DNA of 64,000 nt from Afifella pfennigii DSM 17143 (GCF_000688515.1 NZ_JHZK01000003.1:124001-188000); one strand, 5' to 3'; numbered from the stretch's first letter, positions 32,586-43,048 are shown. The notes: generated by a model not told the origin, from the sequence alone. Numbers and translations: made by a program.

Positions 32586-34196
32586 ATGGAAAGCAAGGCC
32601 AATACTGCGATCATCGGCGCCTTTACGCTGGCGGTGCTGGCGGCTGCCTTCGGCTTCATCTATTGGCTTGCCGGGACGGAGGGCACGCAATACCGCGAGC
32701 CCTTGCGCCTCGTCTTTCCGGGCTCGGTGACCGGCCTCAGCAAGGGCGGCGCGGTGCTGTTCAACGGCATCAAGGTGGGCGATGTGCGCGGCCTGGCGCT
32801 CGACCCGCAGGACCCGAGCCGCGTCGTGGCGGAAATCGCGGTGCGCGACGACGTGCCGATCAAGGCCGATACGGAGGTCTCCCTCGGCTTCCAGGGGCTG
32901 ACGGGCGTGGGCTATGTGGAGATGGTCGGCGGCTCGGCCGACAAGCCCGATATCTGGCAGGCGAGCCCAGGCGTGCCGGTGCTGGAGGCGGACCGCTCCT
33001 CCATGCAGGACCTGATGGCCAGCGCCAGGCAGATCACCGGCCGGCTCGACAAGACGCTGCGCGCCCTGGAGACGCTGATCACCGACAATACGGAAGGCAT
33101 CGACCGGATCGTCGGCAATATCGAAACCTTCTCCGGCGCCTTGGCGCAAAACTCCGAGCAAATCTCAAGCCTGGTCTCGTCCGTCTCCACCACCTCGGAC
33201 CGCCTCGGCAGCCTGTCGGAGAAGCTCGACAATCTGGTGGGCGCGGTCGATCCGCAGAAGGTCTCGCGCACCGTCGACAATGTCAGCAACTTCACCGATA
33301 CGCTCGGCGAGGCTTCGGAAGAGGTGCGCAAGCTGGTGGAGAACTTCTCCGGCGTCTCGGAGGATGTGCGGGCCTTCTCCCAGCGCATGACCGGTGTCGG
33401 CGAGAACGCCGAACAGCTGGTGGCGGAGCTGCGCGAGAAAACCGGGCCGATCCTCGATGCGGTCGATCCGCAGAAGGTGTCGCGCACGCTCGACAATCTG
33501 GAGCGCATCTCCTCGGCCATCGAGCCGGAGAAGGTGACGGCGACCGTGGACGGGCTTTCAGATCTCGCCGGGACGCTTTCGGCGCGGCGCGAGGATATCG
33601 ATACGCTCGTCACCCGCCTTTCGGCGATGAGCGAGAAGGGCGACAACCTTTTGTCGGCCGTCGATCCGGCAAAGGTGCGCGGCGTTGTCGACGATGCCGC
33701 CAGGATCGCCTCCGGCATCGACCCGAGCAAGATCCTGCTGGCCGATCTCGATACCGCCTCCATCAACCAATCCATCGACGATCTGAAGGGCTTTGCGGCC
33801 ACGCTCAACGAATCGCGCGAGGATGTGCGCACCATCATCGCCAATGCCCGCGACGTCTCCGAACGGCTCGGCGCGCTGACGGCGGAAGCTGAGAACCTTT
33901 TGGGCGGCTTTGAGGACGGCGCGGGCGAGGCCGGGCAAGGCCTCATCGCCGAGGCGCGGGCGACGCTGGCCGATATCCGCAGCGCCGCGCAGAGCTTCGA
34001 CCAACAGGCCCGCAGTATCGGCTCGGGCGTGAACGATTTTTCCAACCGGGGGCTGCGCGACCTGAAGGAATTCATCAATGAGGGGCGGCGCACGGTATCC
34101 AGGCTGGATGCGCTGATCTCCAACCTGGAGCGCGATCCGAGCCAGGTTATCTTCGGCGGCGACAACACGCCGACCTATCGGGGGCAACGACGGTAG
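32586..34196 (+). CDS. mlaD: MlaD/MCE family substrate-binding protein, long coiled-coil form
   Basis: 536 residues. One N-terminal membrane anchor (NTAIIGAFTLAVLAAAFGFI), then one MCE domain (VTGLSKGGAVLFNGIKVGDV, VGYVEMVGGS). After residue ~130 comes a very long helical region with several degenerate repeats built on DPQKVSRTVDNV and DPAKVRGVVDDA motifs. E. coli MlaD is 183 residues, so the tail is ~350 residues longer. Long helical tails in other MCE proteins form a needle spanning the periplasm, which would suit transport to the outer membrane. Ends 53 bases before the lipoprotein gene. Confidence 0.92.
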   Translation: MESKANTAIIGAFTLAVLAAAFGFIYWLAGTEGTQYREPLRLVFPGSVTGLSKGGAVLFNGIKVGDVRGLALDPQDPSRVVAEIAVRDDVPIKADTEVSLGFQGLTGVGYVEMVGGSADKPDIWQASPGVPVLEADRSSMQDLMASARQITGRLDKTLRALETLITDNTEGIDRIVGNIETFSGALAQNSEQISSLVSSVSTTSDRLGSLSEKLDNLVGAVDPQKVSRTVDNVSNFTDTLGEASEEVRKLVENFSGVSEDVRAFSQRMTGVGENAEQLVAELREKTGPILDAVDPQKVSRTLDNLERISSAIEPEKVTATVDGLSDLAGTLSARREDIDTLVTRLSAMSEKGDNLLSAVDPAKVRGVVDDAARIASGIDPSKILLADLDTASINQSIDDLKGFAATLNESREDVRTIIANARDVSERLGALTAEAENLLGGFEDGAGEAGQGLIAEARATLADIRSAAQSFDQQARSIGSGVNDFSNRGLRDLKEFINEGRRTVSRLDALISNLERDPSQVIFGGDNTPTYRGQRR

Positions 34197-34249
34197 CGCG
34201 CTGCAAAGCCGCTGAACGGCAAAGCGTAGCTGCGTATGGGGCAGGGGGA

Positions 34250-34888
34250 ATGAACGAGCAAAGAGGCATGAGCGCGAGCAAAGGGCAATACGCCCGCCGA
34301 GGGTCGGCGCGGCGGCGGGCCGGCACGCTTGCGGCCATGCTGGCGGCGGGCCTGCTTGCCGGCTGCGCGGCGCTGCCGAAAACACCGGACGCCATCTACG
34401 ACCTGACGGCGCCCGCCGATGTGGGGGGACGCGCCGGCTCGGCGGCGCAGCTTCTGGTGCCGGTGCCGGCGGCGCTCGCCAGCCTGGACACGTCGCGCAT
34501 CGCCGCCCGGCCGACGCCGGCGGAACTCGCCTATCTGCCGAACGCCGCCTGGCCGGACAACCTGCCGCGCGTCTTGCAGGCGAGGCTGGTGGAGACGCTG
34601 CAGAACACCGGCCGGGTGCGCGCGGTTGGCCTGCCGGGGCAGGGGCTCCTCATCGACTATCAGGTGGTGCTCGACGTGCGCGCCTTTGAGCTGATCGGCG
34701 GCCTCGCCGTCGCCGAATTCAACGTCAAGCTCCTCAACGACCGCAACGGGCGGGTCGTGGCGAGCCGCACCTTCCGCGCCGAAAGCCCGGTGGAAGGAAA
34801 GGCCAACGCCGATATCGTGGCGGGTCTCAACCGGGCGATGGACGCGGCCTTTTCTGAGATCGTCGCCTGGACGCTGGCGCGCATCTGA
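34250..34888 (+). CDS. ABC-type transport auxiliary lipoprotein (PqiC-like)
   Basis: 212 residues. A lipobox LLAGC around residue 40 follows a basic and hydrophobic start, so it is a lipoprotein. The mature part matches the ABC-type auxiliary lipoprotein family (IYDLTAP near the start, LLIDYQVVLDVRAFELI and a C-terminal ALNRAMDAAFSEIVAW-like helix). Such proteins (PqiC/COG3218) join MCE systems at the outer membrane. It completes the mlaE-F-D operon. No MlaA or MlaC genes are present. AGGGGGA precedes the ATG. A perfect bidirectional hairpin follows. Confidence 0.85.
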   Translation: MNEQRGMSASKGQYARRGSARRRAGTLAAMLAAGLLAGCAALPKTPDAIYDLTAPADVGGRAGSAAQLLVPVPAALASLDTSRIAARPTPAELAYLPNAAWPDNLPRVLQARLVETLQNTGRVRAVGLPGQGLLIDYQVVLDVRAFELIGGLAVAEFNVKLLNDRNGRVVASRTFRAESPVEGKANADIVAGLNRAMDAAFSEIVAWTLARI

Positions 34889-34924
34889 GCGGGCTTTTCG
34901 GTCATAACCTGCGAGACGACAAGA

Positions 34925-34948
34925 AAGGGCGGCCCGCGGGCCGCCCTT
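34925..34948. terminator. Bidirectional Rho-independent terminator
   Basis: AAGGGCGGCCCG and its exact complement CGGGCCGCCCTT make a perfect 24-base palindrome at 34925-34948. On the plus strand CTTCGTT follows; on the minus strand a TTCTTGTC run. It lies between the convergent mla operon and the giant coiled-coil gene. Confidence 0.8.
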
Positions 34949-34989
34949 CTTCGTTCGCCTGATGCTTCGTTCGCCCGATACGCCTTGGC

Positions 34990-37900
34990 TCAGCTGAGGC
35001 GGCCGGCGGCGTGGGCGAGCATGGTGTAGACCTTGCCCGTATCGGAGGCGAGGTAGCGCTGGGCCATCGCCGGATCCTCGTCGCGCTCGTTGATCTGGTC
35101 GAGAAGCCTCTCGAAGTCGGCGATGTAATGGTCGACGGCGCGGCGGAACTCGCCGTCGCGCTCGTATTTGCGGCGGATCTCGTCGAAGGTCTTCTGGCCC
35201 TGCAGGGTATAGAGCCGGCGGGTGAAGACGTTGCGCTCGCCGCGCCGATAGCGCTCCCAAAGCTCCACGGCGGCCTCGTGGTCGATGGCGCGGGCGATAT
35301 CGACCGACAGGGAATTGAGCGATTCCACCACCTGCGAGGGCGAGCGGCCCGGTGTCTCCGGCGCCGGGGCGGGGGCCGGATCGGGCGTGGGCGGATAATC
35401 GTCCTCGTCGCTGGATGCGCGGCGCAGGAGATCGGCCACCCAGCCGCGGCGCTCGCCCTGACCGCGTTCGCCGCCGCCCTGGCGCGGTTGCGCGGCGCGC
35501 TCCGCACCGGTCTGACGGGTGCTGTAGGCTTCGCCCGAAGAGGCGGTTGAGCTGCGCGAGGGGGCGGGCTCCGCCGCCGGGGTGGCCGGGCGTGGCGCAG
35601 CCGGACGGGGCTCGGCCGGACGGGGCTCTGCCTCGCGCGGACGGAAATCGGCGGCCGGGGTGCTGTCCAGCGTCGCCATGCGCGGCAGCGTGCGCTCGGC
35701 CGGCGCCTCATAGGAGCTCGCGGCCGGCGCGGCGGCGGTGCGCTGGGGGGCGGGCTCGGCCGCAGCCGCGCGCGGGGAAGCGGATGCGCGCATCTGATAG
35801 CCGCCGGAAGTGCCCTCGCGGCGCGCCACGATATCGGTGAGGGCCGAGATCGCGTCGATCTGCTCGGTGATGGCGCGGCGCATCGCCTCGGAGGCGTGGC
35901 GCGCCTCCTCCGGCATGTCGCGCACGCCGCGCTCCAGATCCTGGCGGGCCGATTCCAGCTCGCGCTGCATGTCGCGGGCTGCCTGGCGCATCTTCTCGGC
36001 GGTGGCGGAGAAACGCTCCGTGGCGCCGTCGACGGCCTGGGTGATCTCGGCCATCAGCCTCTCATTGGCCTCGCGCACCTTCTCGTCGGAGCCGGCGGTG
36101 ACCGAATTGAGCTGCTCCATCAGCTGCGCGCGCGCCTGCTCGACGCTCTCCACGGCGCGCTGGCCTTCGGCGATCGCGGCAAGACGCATGGTCTCGAACT
36201 GGCCGATGGCGGAGCGGGCCGCTTCCTCGGCGCGGCGTCCGAGCGCCTGGGCGATCTGGGCCACGCGCTCCTCGGCGGCGCTGAGGGTGTTTTCCAGCTC
36301 CTGCGAGGCGCCCTGGGCGGTTTGGGACGTGCGCGCGGAAAGGGAATCGGTAACGGCGGCAATGCGCTCCTCGGCGGCGCTGAGGGTGTTTTCCAGCTCC
36401 CGTGAGGCGCCCTGCGTGGATTGGGAAGCGCGGGCGGAAAGGGATTCGGTGAGGGCGGCGATGCGCTCCTCGGCGGCGCTGAGCGTGCTCTCCAGTTCCT
36501 GGGAAGCGTTCTCGGCCGATTGCGCGGCCCGCATGGAAAGCGATTGCGCGACCTCGGCGATGCGGTCCTCCGTGGAGTGCAGGCTCGCCGCCAGCTCCTC
36601 CGTCGCGCTGCGGGCCGATTGCGAGGCGCGGACGCTGAGGGTGTCGGCGACGGCGTTGATGCGCTCCTCGGCCGAGCCCAGCGTGTCGGAGAGCATGCCC
36701 GTCAGGCGCGACAGCTGCTCCTCCACGGCCTGAGCCTGCCCGGTGAGGCCGGCGGCGACCGCTTCCAGGGCCTCGCTGCCGCCGCTGACGGCGCCTTCCA
36801 TGCTGCGGTTCGCCTCGTCCAGCATGCGCGCCGCCTGGGACAGCGCGTCGGACTGGTTGTCGAATTGCGAGGCGATGGCGGTGATGTCGCGCAGCACATG
36901 CGTGGAGACATCGCGCAGCGTCTTGATCTGGTCCGACAGGACGGAGGTGGAGGTGGAGGTGTCCTGCGCCGCCGCGGCGAGGGCGCCGCGCAGGCTCTCC
37001 GCCTGGGTGGCAAGGTTGCTCTCCATGGTGGAGAGCTGCTCGCCGGACGAGCTCAGCACCTCGCCGAGCTGCTGGTTGGTCTCCTCCAGGCGGCTCAGCA
37101 GGGTGTGGATGTCGTTGCGGAAGCGATCGTTGGTGCCGGTGACGGCCTCCACGATGTTGTGCGAATGGGTGTTGAGCGTCGACAGCAGCGCATGGGCGCT
37201 CTCGTCGAGGCGGCCGATCGATTCCTCGCTGGTGGCGCGGATGGTGTCGGCGGTGGCGCGGCTGCGCTCGTCCCAGCCCTCGAACAGGCCCTGGCGCTGG
37301 CGGTCCAGCTCCTCAAACAGGCTCTCGCGCTGACGGTCGAGATCGCCGAGAAGTCCGGAGCGGCGGGTATCGAGGCCATCGGTGATGTCGCGGGCGCGGC
37401 TGTCCAGCCCGTCGACGAGCGATTGCGTCTGCCCGGTCACCGTCTCGAGGAACTGCTGACCCTGGCTCTCCAGGCCCTCGATGACGTACTGGCCGCGGCT
37501 TTCGATCGCCTCCATCAGCGTGGAGGAGCGGCTGTCGATCAGCGAGGCCAGCTCGTTCTGGCGCTGGGCGAGCATGGAATTGAGCTGCTCGGTCTTGTCG
37601 TTCAGCGTGCCGCTGGTCGATTCCAGCGCGTCCTGAAGCTGATTGGCGCGGCTGGAGAAGCTCTGCTCCACGGCGATCAGCCGCTCGCCGAAGCCGTGAT
37701 TGACCTCGATCATGCGCCCGGCGATGGATTCCGTCAGCTCGTTCGTCTTGGAGGTCAGCGTCTCGCCGAGCTCGTTCAGGCGGCCCTCAAGGCTCGCCGA
37801 CATCTCGCTCTGGCCCTCCGAGAAGGCGGTGGAGATCTCGCGGGTGCGCGCAATCAGCGTCTCGCTGATCTGGCGGGCCCGCGTGTCGAGCGCGGTGTTG

Positions 37901-40512
37901 ATGCGGCCGAGCCGGTCGTCCAGCGTCTCCGTCAGGCCGTCGGCACGCTCGGCGAAGCGATCGGTGACATCGCCGATGCGGGCGGTGACGCGCGTCTCGA
38001 AGCCTGAAAGACGGCTGGAAACGGCGCTTTCGATGGTTTCCGCGGAGCTGGCGAGGCGAATGGCGACGTTCTCCGCGCTCTCCTTGATGCGGGTGTCGAA
38101 GCCGCCGAGATGGCTGTCGAGGGTGGCGCCCATCTCAGAAACGCGCGCATCGATGAGCGAGCCGAGCGTCTCGCCCTGCTCGCCGAAGATCGCCTGCACC
38201 CGCTCGGTGCCGTCCCCGAAGCTCTGCTTGACGCGCTCGACCTCTTCGCCGAAGAGCGCGGCGACGCGATCGGCGCCGCCCTCAAAGCTCTTCTCCACGC
38301 GCTCCACCTCTTCGCCGAGGCGGGAGGCGGCGCGCTCGGCGCTGCCCTCGAAGGTCTTCTCCACGCGCTCGACCTCTTCGCCGAGACGCGAAGCGATGCG
38401 ATCGGCGCCGTCCTCGAAGCTTCTCTCCACGCGCTCCACGTTGTCGCCGAAGAGGGAGGTGACGTGCTCGGCCTTGCCCTCGAAGGTCTTCTCCACGCGC
38501 TCGACCTGATCGCTCAGCGTCTCAGAGAAGCGCTCGCCCGTGGCGGCGATATTGCTCTGGGCGTCTTCAAGCCGCTGGGTGACGCCCGACAGCTCGTCAT
38601 GCATGGCGGCGGAGACGGAGCGCCCGGTTTCGCCGAGCTGCTCGATGACCTTGCGCGAGCGGCTGTCGAGAACGTCGGCGACGATCTCGGTGGCGCGCTC
38701 CACGCGGCTGCCCGTCTCCTCGGCGCTAGCGGTGATGGCGCCGGCGACCTCCTGGCCGTGCGTCGCCAGCTTGTGCGAAGCCTCGTCGGCGCTGGAGGTG
38801 ATGCGCTCGACGAACTCCTCGCTCTGGCCAGAAATCCGCTCCGAAAGCTCGCTGGCGCTGGAGGTGAGGCGGCCGGCAAGCTCCTCGCCGCGAGAGGTGA
38901 GACGGCCCGTCAGCTCCTCGCTGCGCGAGACCAGCCGCTCGGAAAGATCCTCCGCGCTGGTGGTGACGCGCCGGGTCAGCTCCTCGCCGTGGCTCGACAG
39001 GCGCTCCGACAGATCCTCGGTGGTCTCGGTGATCTTGCGGGCATATTCCTCGCCATGGCCGGCGAGGCGCTCTGAAAGCTGGTCGGCGCTGCCGGTCATG
39101 CGCTGGGTGAATTCTTCGCCGCGGCCGGAAAGGCGGCCGGACAGATCCTCCGCGGCGCCGGTCAGGCGGTCGGCCAGGGCCGTGCCTTCGGAGACCATGC
39201 GCTCGGCAAGGGCCGGACCCTCCACCGTGATGGCGTTCTCGATGCGCTGCGTCGACTGGCCGAGATTGTCCAGAAGGGAGCTGGAGCGCTCCGTCAGCGT
39301 ATGGTTGAGGCGGTCCTGGGCCTCGCGGATGCGCTCCAGTAGCTCGTTGCCGCGCTCGGTGAAGCTCTCGGCGGCGGCGGTCTGGCTGCGGCTCAGATTG
39401 TCGACGAGATTCTCGCTGCGATAATCGAGGGCGCTGGTCAGGCGCTCGCCGGTCTGGTCGAGACGCTCCAGGAAATTGTCGGTGCGCTCCGACAAGGTGC
39501 TGACGAGCTTTTCGCCCGCCTCGCCGAGATCGACGGTGACGGAGCTGGTGCGCTCGGCCAGAAGATCGGCGATGCGCCGCGCCGCCTCGTCGGCGGTCGA
39601 CAGGATCTGGTCGCTGGTCTTGGCCAGATCGGAGGTCAGCGTCTCATGCGCGCCGCCCATCGCCGACTTGATGCGGTCGGCATTCTGCAGGATCGCCTCG
39701 CGCTCGCTGACGAGCTCGTCGATCAGCCGGCGAATGCGCATCTCGTTATCGGTGTAGGAGCGCTCCAGCGAGGCCACCTCGTTCTGCACGAGGACCTCCA
39801 GCTCGCTGGCGCGGGCGAGCGCACGCTCGATGCCGTCGCCCATGGAGGCGACCTCGCGGCGGATCGCCTGGCCGACGGTGACGATGGATTCCTTGGCGAT
39901 ATTCTCCGGCTCGGCCAGGCGCAGAGCGACTTCCGTCATGGTCCGGGAGACCATGCGCATCTCCTGGCTGCGCCAGATCATCAGCGCCATCACCCAGAAA
40001 AGCAGCACCGGAACGACGATGGCCACGGCCAGGGCGACGAGATGCGGGGCGCGGCTGAACTCGTCCAGGCTGGTGATGCCGGCGATCTCGGAGGGCCAGA
40101 GCGCGAGGCCGAAGGCGGCGCCGACGCCCGCCCAGACGGCGGAAAGCAGGAAGGCGGTCCAGAACGGGGCATAAGAGGGCCGGCGCTGCAGGGCGTAGAG
40201 GAGATTGCCGATTGAGCGCACGTCGTCGTTGGCGGCGCGCCGCGCCTTGCGCTCGCTGGCGCGCGAGCGCTCCGGCTCCGGCTCCGGCTTCTTGGCGCGG
40301 GCCGCCGGCTTGGGCTGAGCCAGGGTCGGAGCGGGTGCCGGCTGGGTGGCCGCCTTGGTTTTCCTGGCGGCGTTGCCGCCGTTCGGCGCGCCACCGGAGG
40401 AGGCGAGGCTCTCGGCCGAGCTGCGCGCAGCGGCACCGAAGTCGATCTTCAGCGCCTCTTCCACGGCAGAAAGGGCTGCCTCGGTCGATTCCGCTTTCGG
40501 TATTTTACCCAT
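34990..40512 (-). CDS. Giant hendecad-repeat coiled-coil membrane protein
   Basis: 1840 residues, not assigned to a characterised family; similar large proteins in Hyphomicrobiales are often named kinesin-like without basis. About residues 1-100 are Ala/Pro-rich and charged. Two close membrane spans follow (around 115-175: APFWTAFLLSAVWAGVGAAF and VALAVAIVVPVLLFWVMALM). Residues ~190-1580 are a helical rod made of 11-residue-based repeats: 22-residue units and 33-residue units. A disordered Pro/Ala-rich stretch precedes a conserved C-terminal helical domain of ~110 residues ending AHAAGRLS. There is no motor or Walker motif. A role as a membrane-linked structural rod or envelope/chromosome scaffold is inferred. 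Start ATG 40512 has GGAG upstream. Confidence 0.85.
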   Translation of the reverse strand: MGKIPKAESTEAALSAVEEALKIDFGAAARSSAESLASSGGAPNGGNAARKTKAATQPAPAPTLAQPKPAARAKKPEPEPERSRASERKARRAANDDVRSIGNLLYALQRRPSYAPFWTAFLLSAVWAGVGAAFGLALWPSEIAGITSLDEFSRAPHLVALAVAIVVPVLLFWVMALMIWRSQEMRMVSRTMTEVALRLAEPENIAKESIVTVGQAIRREVASMGDGIERALARASELEVLVQNEVASLERSYTDNEMRIRRLIDELVSEREAILQNADRIKSAMGGAHETLTSDLAKTSDQILSTADEAARRIADLLAERTSSVTVDLGEAGEKLVSTLSERTDNFLERLDQTGERLTSALDYRSENLVDNLSRSQTAAAESFTERGNELLERIREAQDRLNHTLTERSSSLLDNLGQSTQRIENAITVEGPALAERMVSEGTALADRLTGAAEDLSGRLSGRGEEFTQRMTGSADQLSERLAGHGEEYARKITETTEDLSERLSSHGEELTRRVTTSAEDLSERLVSRSEELTGRLTSRGEELAGRLTSSASELSERISGQSEEFVERITSSADEASHKLATHGQEVAGAITASAEETGSRVERATEIVADVLDSRSRKVIEQLGETGRSVSAAMHDELSGVTQRLEDAQSNIAATGERFSETLSDQVERVEKTFEGKAEHVTSLFGDNVERVERSFEDGADRIASRLGEEVERVEKTFEGSAERAASRLGEEVERVEKSFEGGADRVAALFGEEVERVKQSFGDGTERVQAIFGEQGETLGSLIDARVSEMGATLDSHLGGFDTRIKESAENVAIRLASSAETIESAVSSRLSGFETRVTARIGDVTDRFAERADGLTETLDDRLGRINTALDTRARQISETLIARTREISTAFSEGQSEMSASLEGRLNELGETLTSKTNELTESIAGRMIEVNHGFGERLIAVEQSFSSRANQLQDALESTSGTLNDKTEQLNSMLAQRQNELASLIDSRSSTLMEAIESRGQYVIEGLESQGQQFLETVTGQTQSLVDGLDSRARDITDGLDTRRSGLLGDLDRQRESLFEELDRQRQGLFEGWDERSRATADTIRATSEESIGRLDESAHALLSTLNTHSHNIVEAVTGTNDRFRNDIHTLLSRLEETNQQLGEVLSSSGEQLSTMESNLATQAESLRGALAAAAQDTSTSTSVLSDQIKTLRDVSTHVLRDITAIASQFDNQSDALSQAARMLDEANRSMEGAVSGGSEALEAVAAGLTGQAQAVEEQLSRLTGMLSDTLGSAEERINAVADTLSVRASQSARSATEELAASLHSTEDRIAEVAQSLSMRAAQSAENASQELESTLSAAEERIAALTESLSARASQSTQGASRELENTLSAAEERIAAVTDSLSARTSQTAQGASQELENTLSAAEERVAQIAQALGRRAEEAARSAIGQFETMRLAAIAEGQRAVESVEQARAQLMEQLNSVTAGSDEKVREANERLMAEITQAVDGATERFSATAEKMRQAARDMQRELESARQDLERGVRDMPEEARHASEAMRRAITEQIDAISALTDIVARREGTSGGYQMRASASPRAAAAEPAPQRTAAAPAASSYEAPAERTLPRMATLDSTPAADFRPREAEPRPAEPRPAAPRPATPAAEPAPSRSSTASSGEAYSTRQTGAERAAQPRQGGGERGQGERRGWVADLLRRASSDEDDYPPTPDPAPAPAPETPGRSPSQVVESLNSLSVDIARAIDHEAAVELWERYRRGERNVFTRRLYTLQGQKTFDEIRRKYERDGEFRRAVDHYIADFERLLDQINERDEDPAMAQRYLASDTGKVYTMLAHAAGRLS
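36204..36700 (-). repeat. Five 99-bp tandem repeats inside the giant gene
   Basis: A shared GCGCTCCTCGG-type anchor recurs at 36265, 36364, 36463, 36562 and 36661, each exactly 99 bases apart. Each encodes a 33-residue unit like ASQELENTLSAAEERIAA, followed by V/L-T-E/D-SLSAR. The first two copies share long stretches of identical sequence (GCGCTCCTCGGCGGCGCTGA and beyond), which suggests recent duplication or gene conversion. Confidence 0.85.
38180..38520 (-). repeat. Five 66-bp tandem repeats inside the giant gene
   Basis: A TCTCCAC-type anchor recurs at 38226 (degenerate), 38292, 38358, 38424 and 38490, each 66 bases apart. They encode 22-residue units with the pattern EEVERVEKTFEGSAERAASR then LG. 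22 is two hendecads, so the period fits a straight amphipathic helix. Confidence 0.85.
38710..39175 (-). repeat. Second block of 22-residue repeats, more diverged
   Basis: About seven degenerate 22-residue units (66-bp period) with the pattern SAEDLSERLxSRxEELTxR then LT/IT. One unit is a half-copy of 11 residues (SRGEELAGRLT), which supports the 11-residue basis of the rod. Confidence 0.75.
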
Positions 40513-40907
40513 GACACTTCGCTCCGGTCCGTACGCAACGACTATAACGGATGCCGTGCCAGCCTTGGCCGGCAAATGAGGATAACGGACGCCGGCCAAA
40601 CTTGCCGGGGCTCCTCAACCTCCTCGAACGCATCGGATCGCCGCCGCCCGATACTGCAACGCTGCCCGTCCTTTGAGAGGGGCAGCGCCCATTCTGTCCA
40701 TTTGGCAGGGGCATCCTAATCATTCTGTAACGCTGTGAGAAGCGCGAATCCACTCTGGCGCGCTTTCCACCCCGACAATTTACAAATAATATGAACGCGC
40801 TGCAGGCTCGTCTCAATGTGGGGGCATAAGACTGAGCCGGAGCCCGCAAGAGCGCGGACGCTTTCGCCGACTTCAATCGGGACGCCGCAAAGGGCGGCGG
40901 AAAGGCC
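40513..40907. other. Divergent intergenic region between the giant gene and the HPt gene
   Basis: 395 bases with no gene I can support. It contains the start regions of two divergent genes and an AT-rich patch around 40715-40800. No GGAAC element, CtrA box or RNA structure was recognised. Confidence 0.5.
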
Positions 40908-41237
40908 ATGACGGGTGGAAGGCAGGCGCCAAGACACATCCTGAACGAGGCGCATCTTGCCCGCCAGACCATGGGCGATGGCGAATTGCAGCGCGAGATC
41001 CTCGCTTTGTTCATCGACGAGGCTGAGCGTCTCCTGCGCCAGGCCCGGGAGGCGAGCGGGCCGCAAATTCGCGCCGAAAGGGTGCATGCCCTCAAGGGGC
41101 TGGCGCGCAATGTGGGGGCGGAGCGGCTCGCGGACGCTGCCGCGGCGGCCGAAGCAAGGGCGCTTGAAGGCGATGAGGAACTTTCGGAACTCGCCGCTTG
41201 CGTGGCCGAGGTGGTGGCGCATCTTAGCGGCCGGTGA
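40908..41237 (+). CDS. HPt domain-containing protein
   Basis: 109 residues. A four-helix HPt-like pattern with the phosphorylatable His in ERVHALKGLARNVGAERLAD (H-x-L-K-G), preceded by a helix LQREILALFIDEAERLLRQA. It lacks kinase or receiver domains. HPt proteins pass phosphate between receivers in phosphorelays. It is divergent from the giant coiled-coil gene and 85 bases before the ferredoxin gene. Its partner kinase is not known; the CckA kinase is 15 kb away, whose usual partner ChpT is a different fold. Confidence 0.8.
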   Translation: MTGGRQAPRHILNEAHLARQTMGDGELQREILALFIDEAERLLRQAREASGPQIRAERVHALKGLARNVGAERLADAAAAAEARALEGDEELSELAACVAEVVAHLSGR

Positions 41238-41322
41238 GTGCGACGAAGCAGCGCCAGTTTGGAGGCATGCTTGACATAGCCGGGCGCGTCCCTAAACCCG
41301 TGCCTCGCAACACGGATTGGAC

Positions 41323-42668
<1,346 letters not shown>

Positions 42669-42803
42669 GGCAGCCTGACCTGGCAAGAGCGACGGAGGTC
42701 GGCCGGCGCCGCGCCCCATGTGCATTTGCGCACATCGCCCGGCCTCGGCGCCGTCTAATCCTCTCTCCACACAAGGCGGCATGCCCGCCGGAGGGAGCGA
42801 AAC

Positions 42804-42968
42804 ATGCGCCAGGGCCTTTGCTTGGAGATCGATCCGGCCTTCGCCGATGCGAAGGTCGTCCGCGACGGGCTCTCGCCGCTGGAGCTGATGCGGCTGGACT
42901 TTCAGAGCCTCGCCGGCTTCCTCGCCCGCCTGCGCCGGCCGCGCGGAACCAAAGCTGCAACCCGGTGA
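42804..42968 (+). CDS. 54-residue hypothetical protein
   Basis: A short gene with a strong ribosome site (GGAGGGAG ending 6 bases before ATG 42804). The product MRQGLCLEIDPAFADAKVVR continues with a helix-rich DGLSPLELMRLDFQSLAGFL and a basic tail RRPRGTKAATR. Mixed acidic-hydrophobic then basic pattern. No family recognised. It lies 135 bases after the reductase gene. The Shine-Dalgarno and the amino acid composition support it; length makes it uncertain. Confidence 0.5.
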   Translation: MRQGLCLEIDPAFADAKVVRDGLSPLELMRLDFQSLAGFLARLRRPRGTKAATR

Positions 42969-43008
42969 AGAAGGCACGGCCGGAGCTTGAGCCCCGACCG
43001 GTTTCTTT

Positions 43009-43048
43009 GCATGTCTGGGCATGCCTGGGCATGTCTGGGCATGCTTGG
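43009..43048. repeat. Short tandem repeat, 10-bp unit
   Basis: ATGYCTGGGC is repeated three times at 43011-43040 and a degenerate fourth copy follows, with GC before it. The copies differ by one C/T base. It lies in the 3' region between the small ORF and the MFS gene, outside coding sequence. Confidence 0.75.

Noticed and set aside
43009-43048. CRISPR-like repeat
   Set aside because: The units are 10 bp in direct contact with no spacers, and no cas genes are present.
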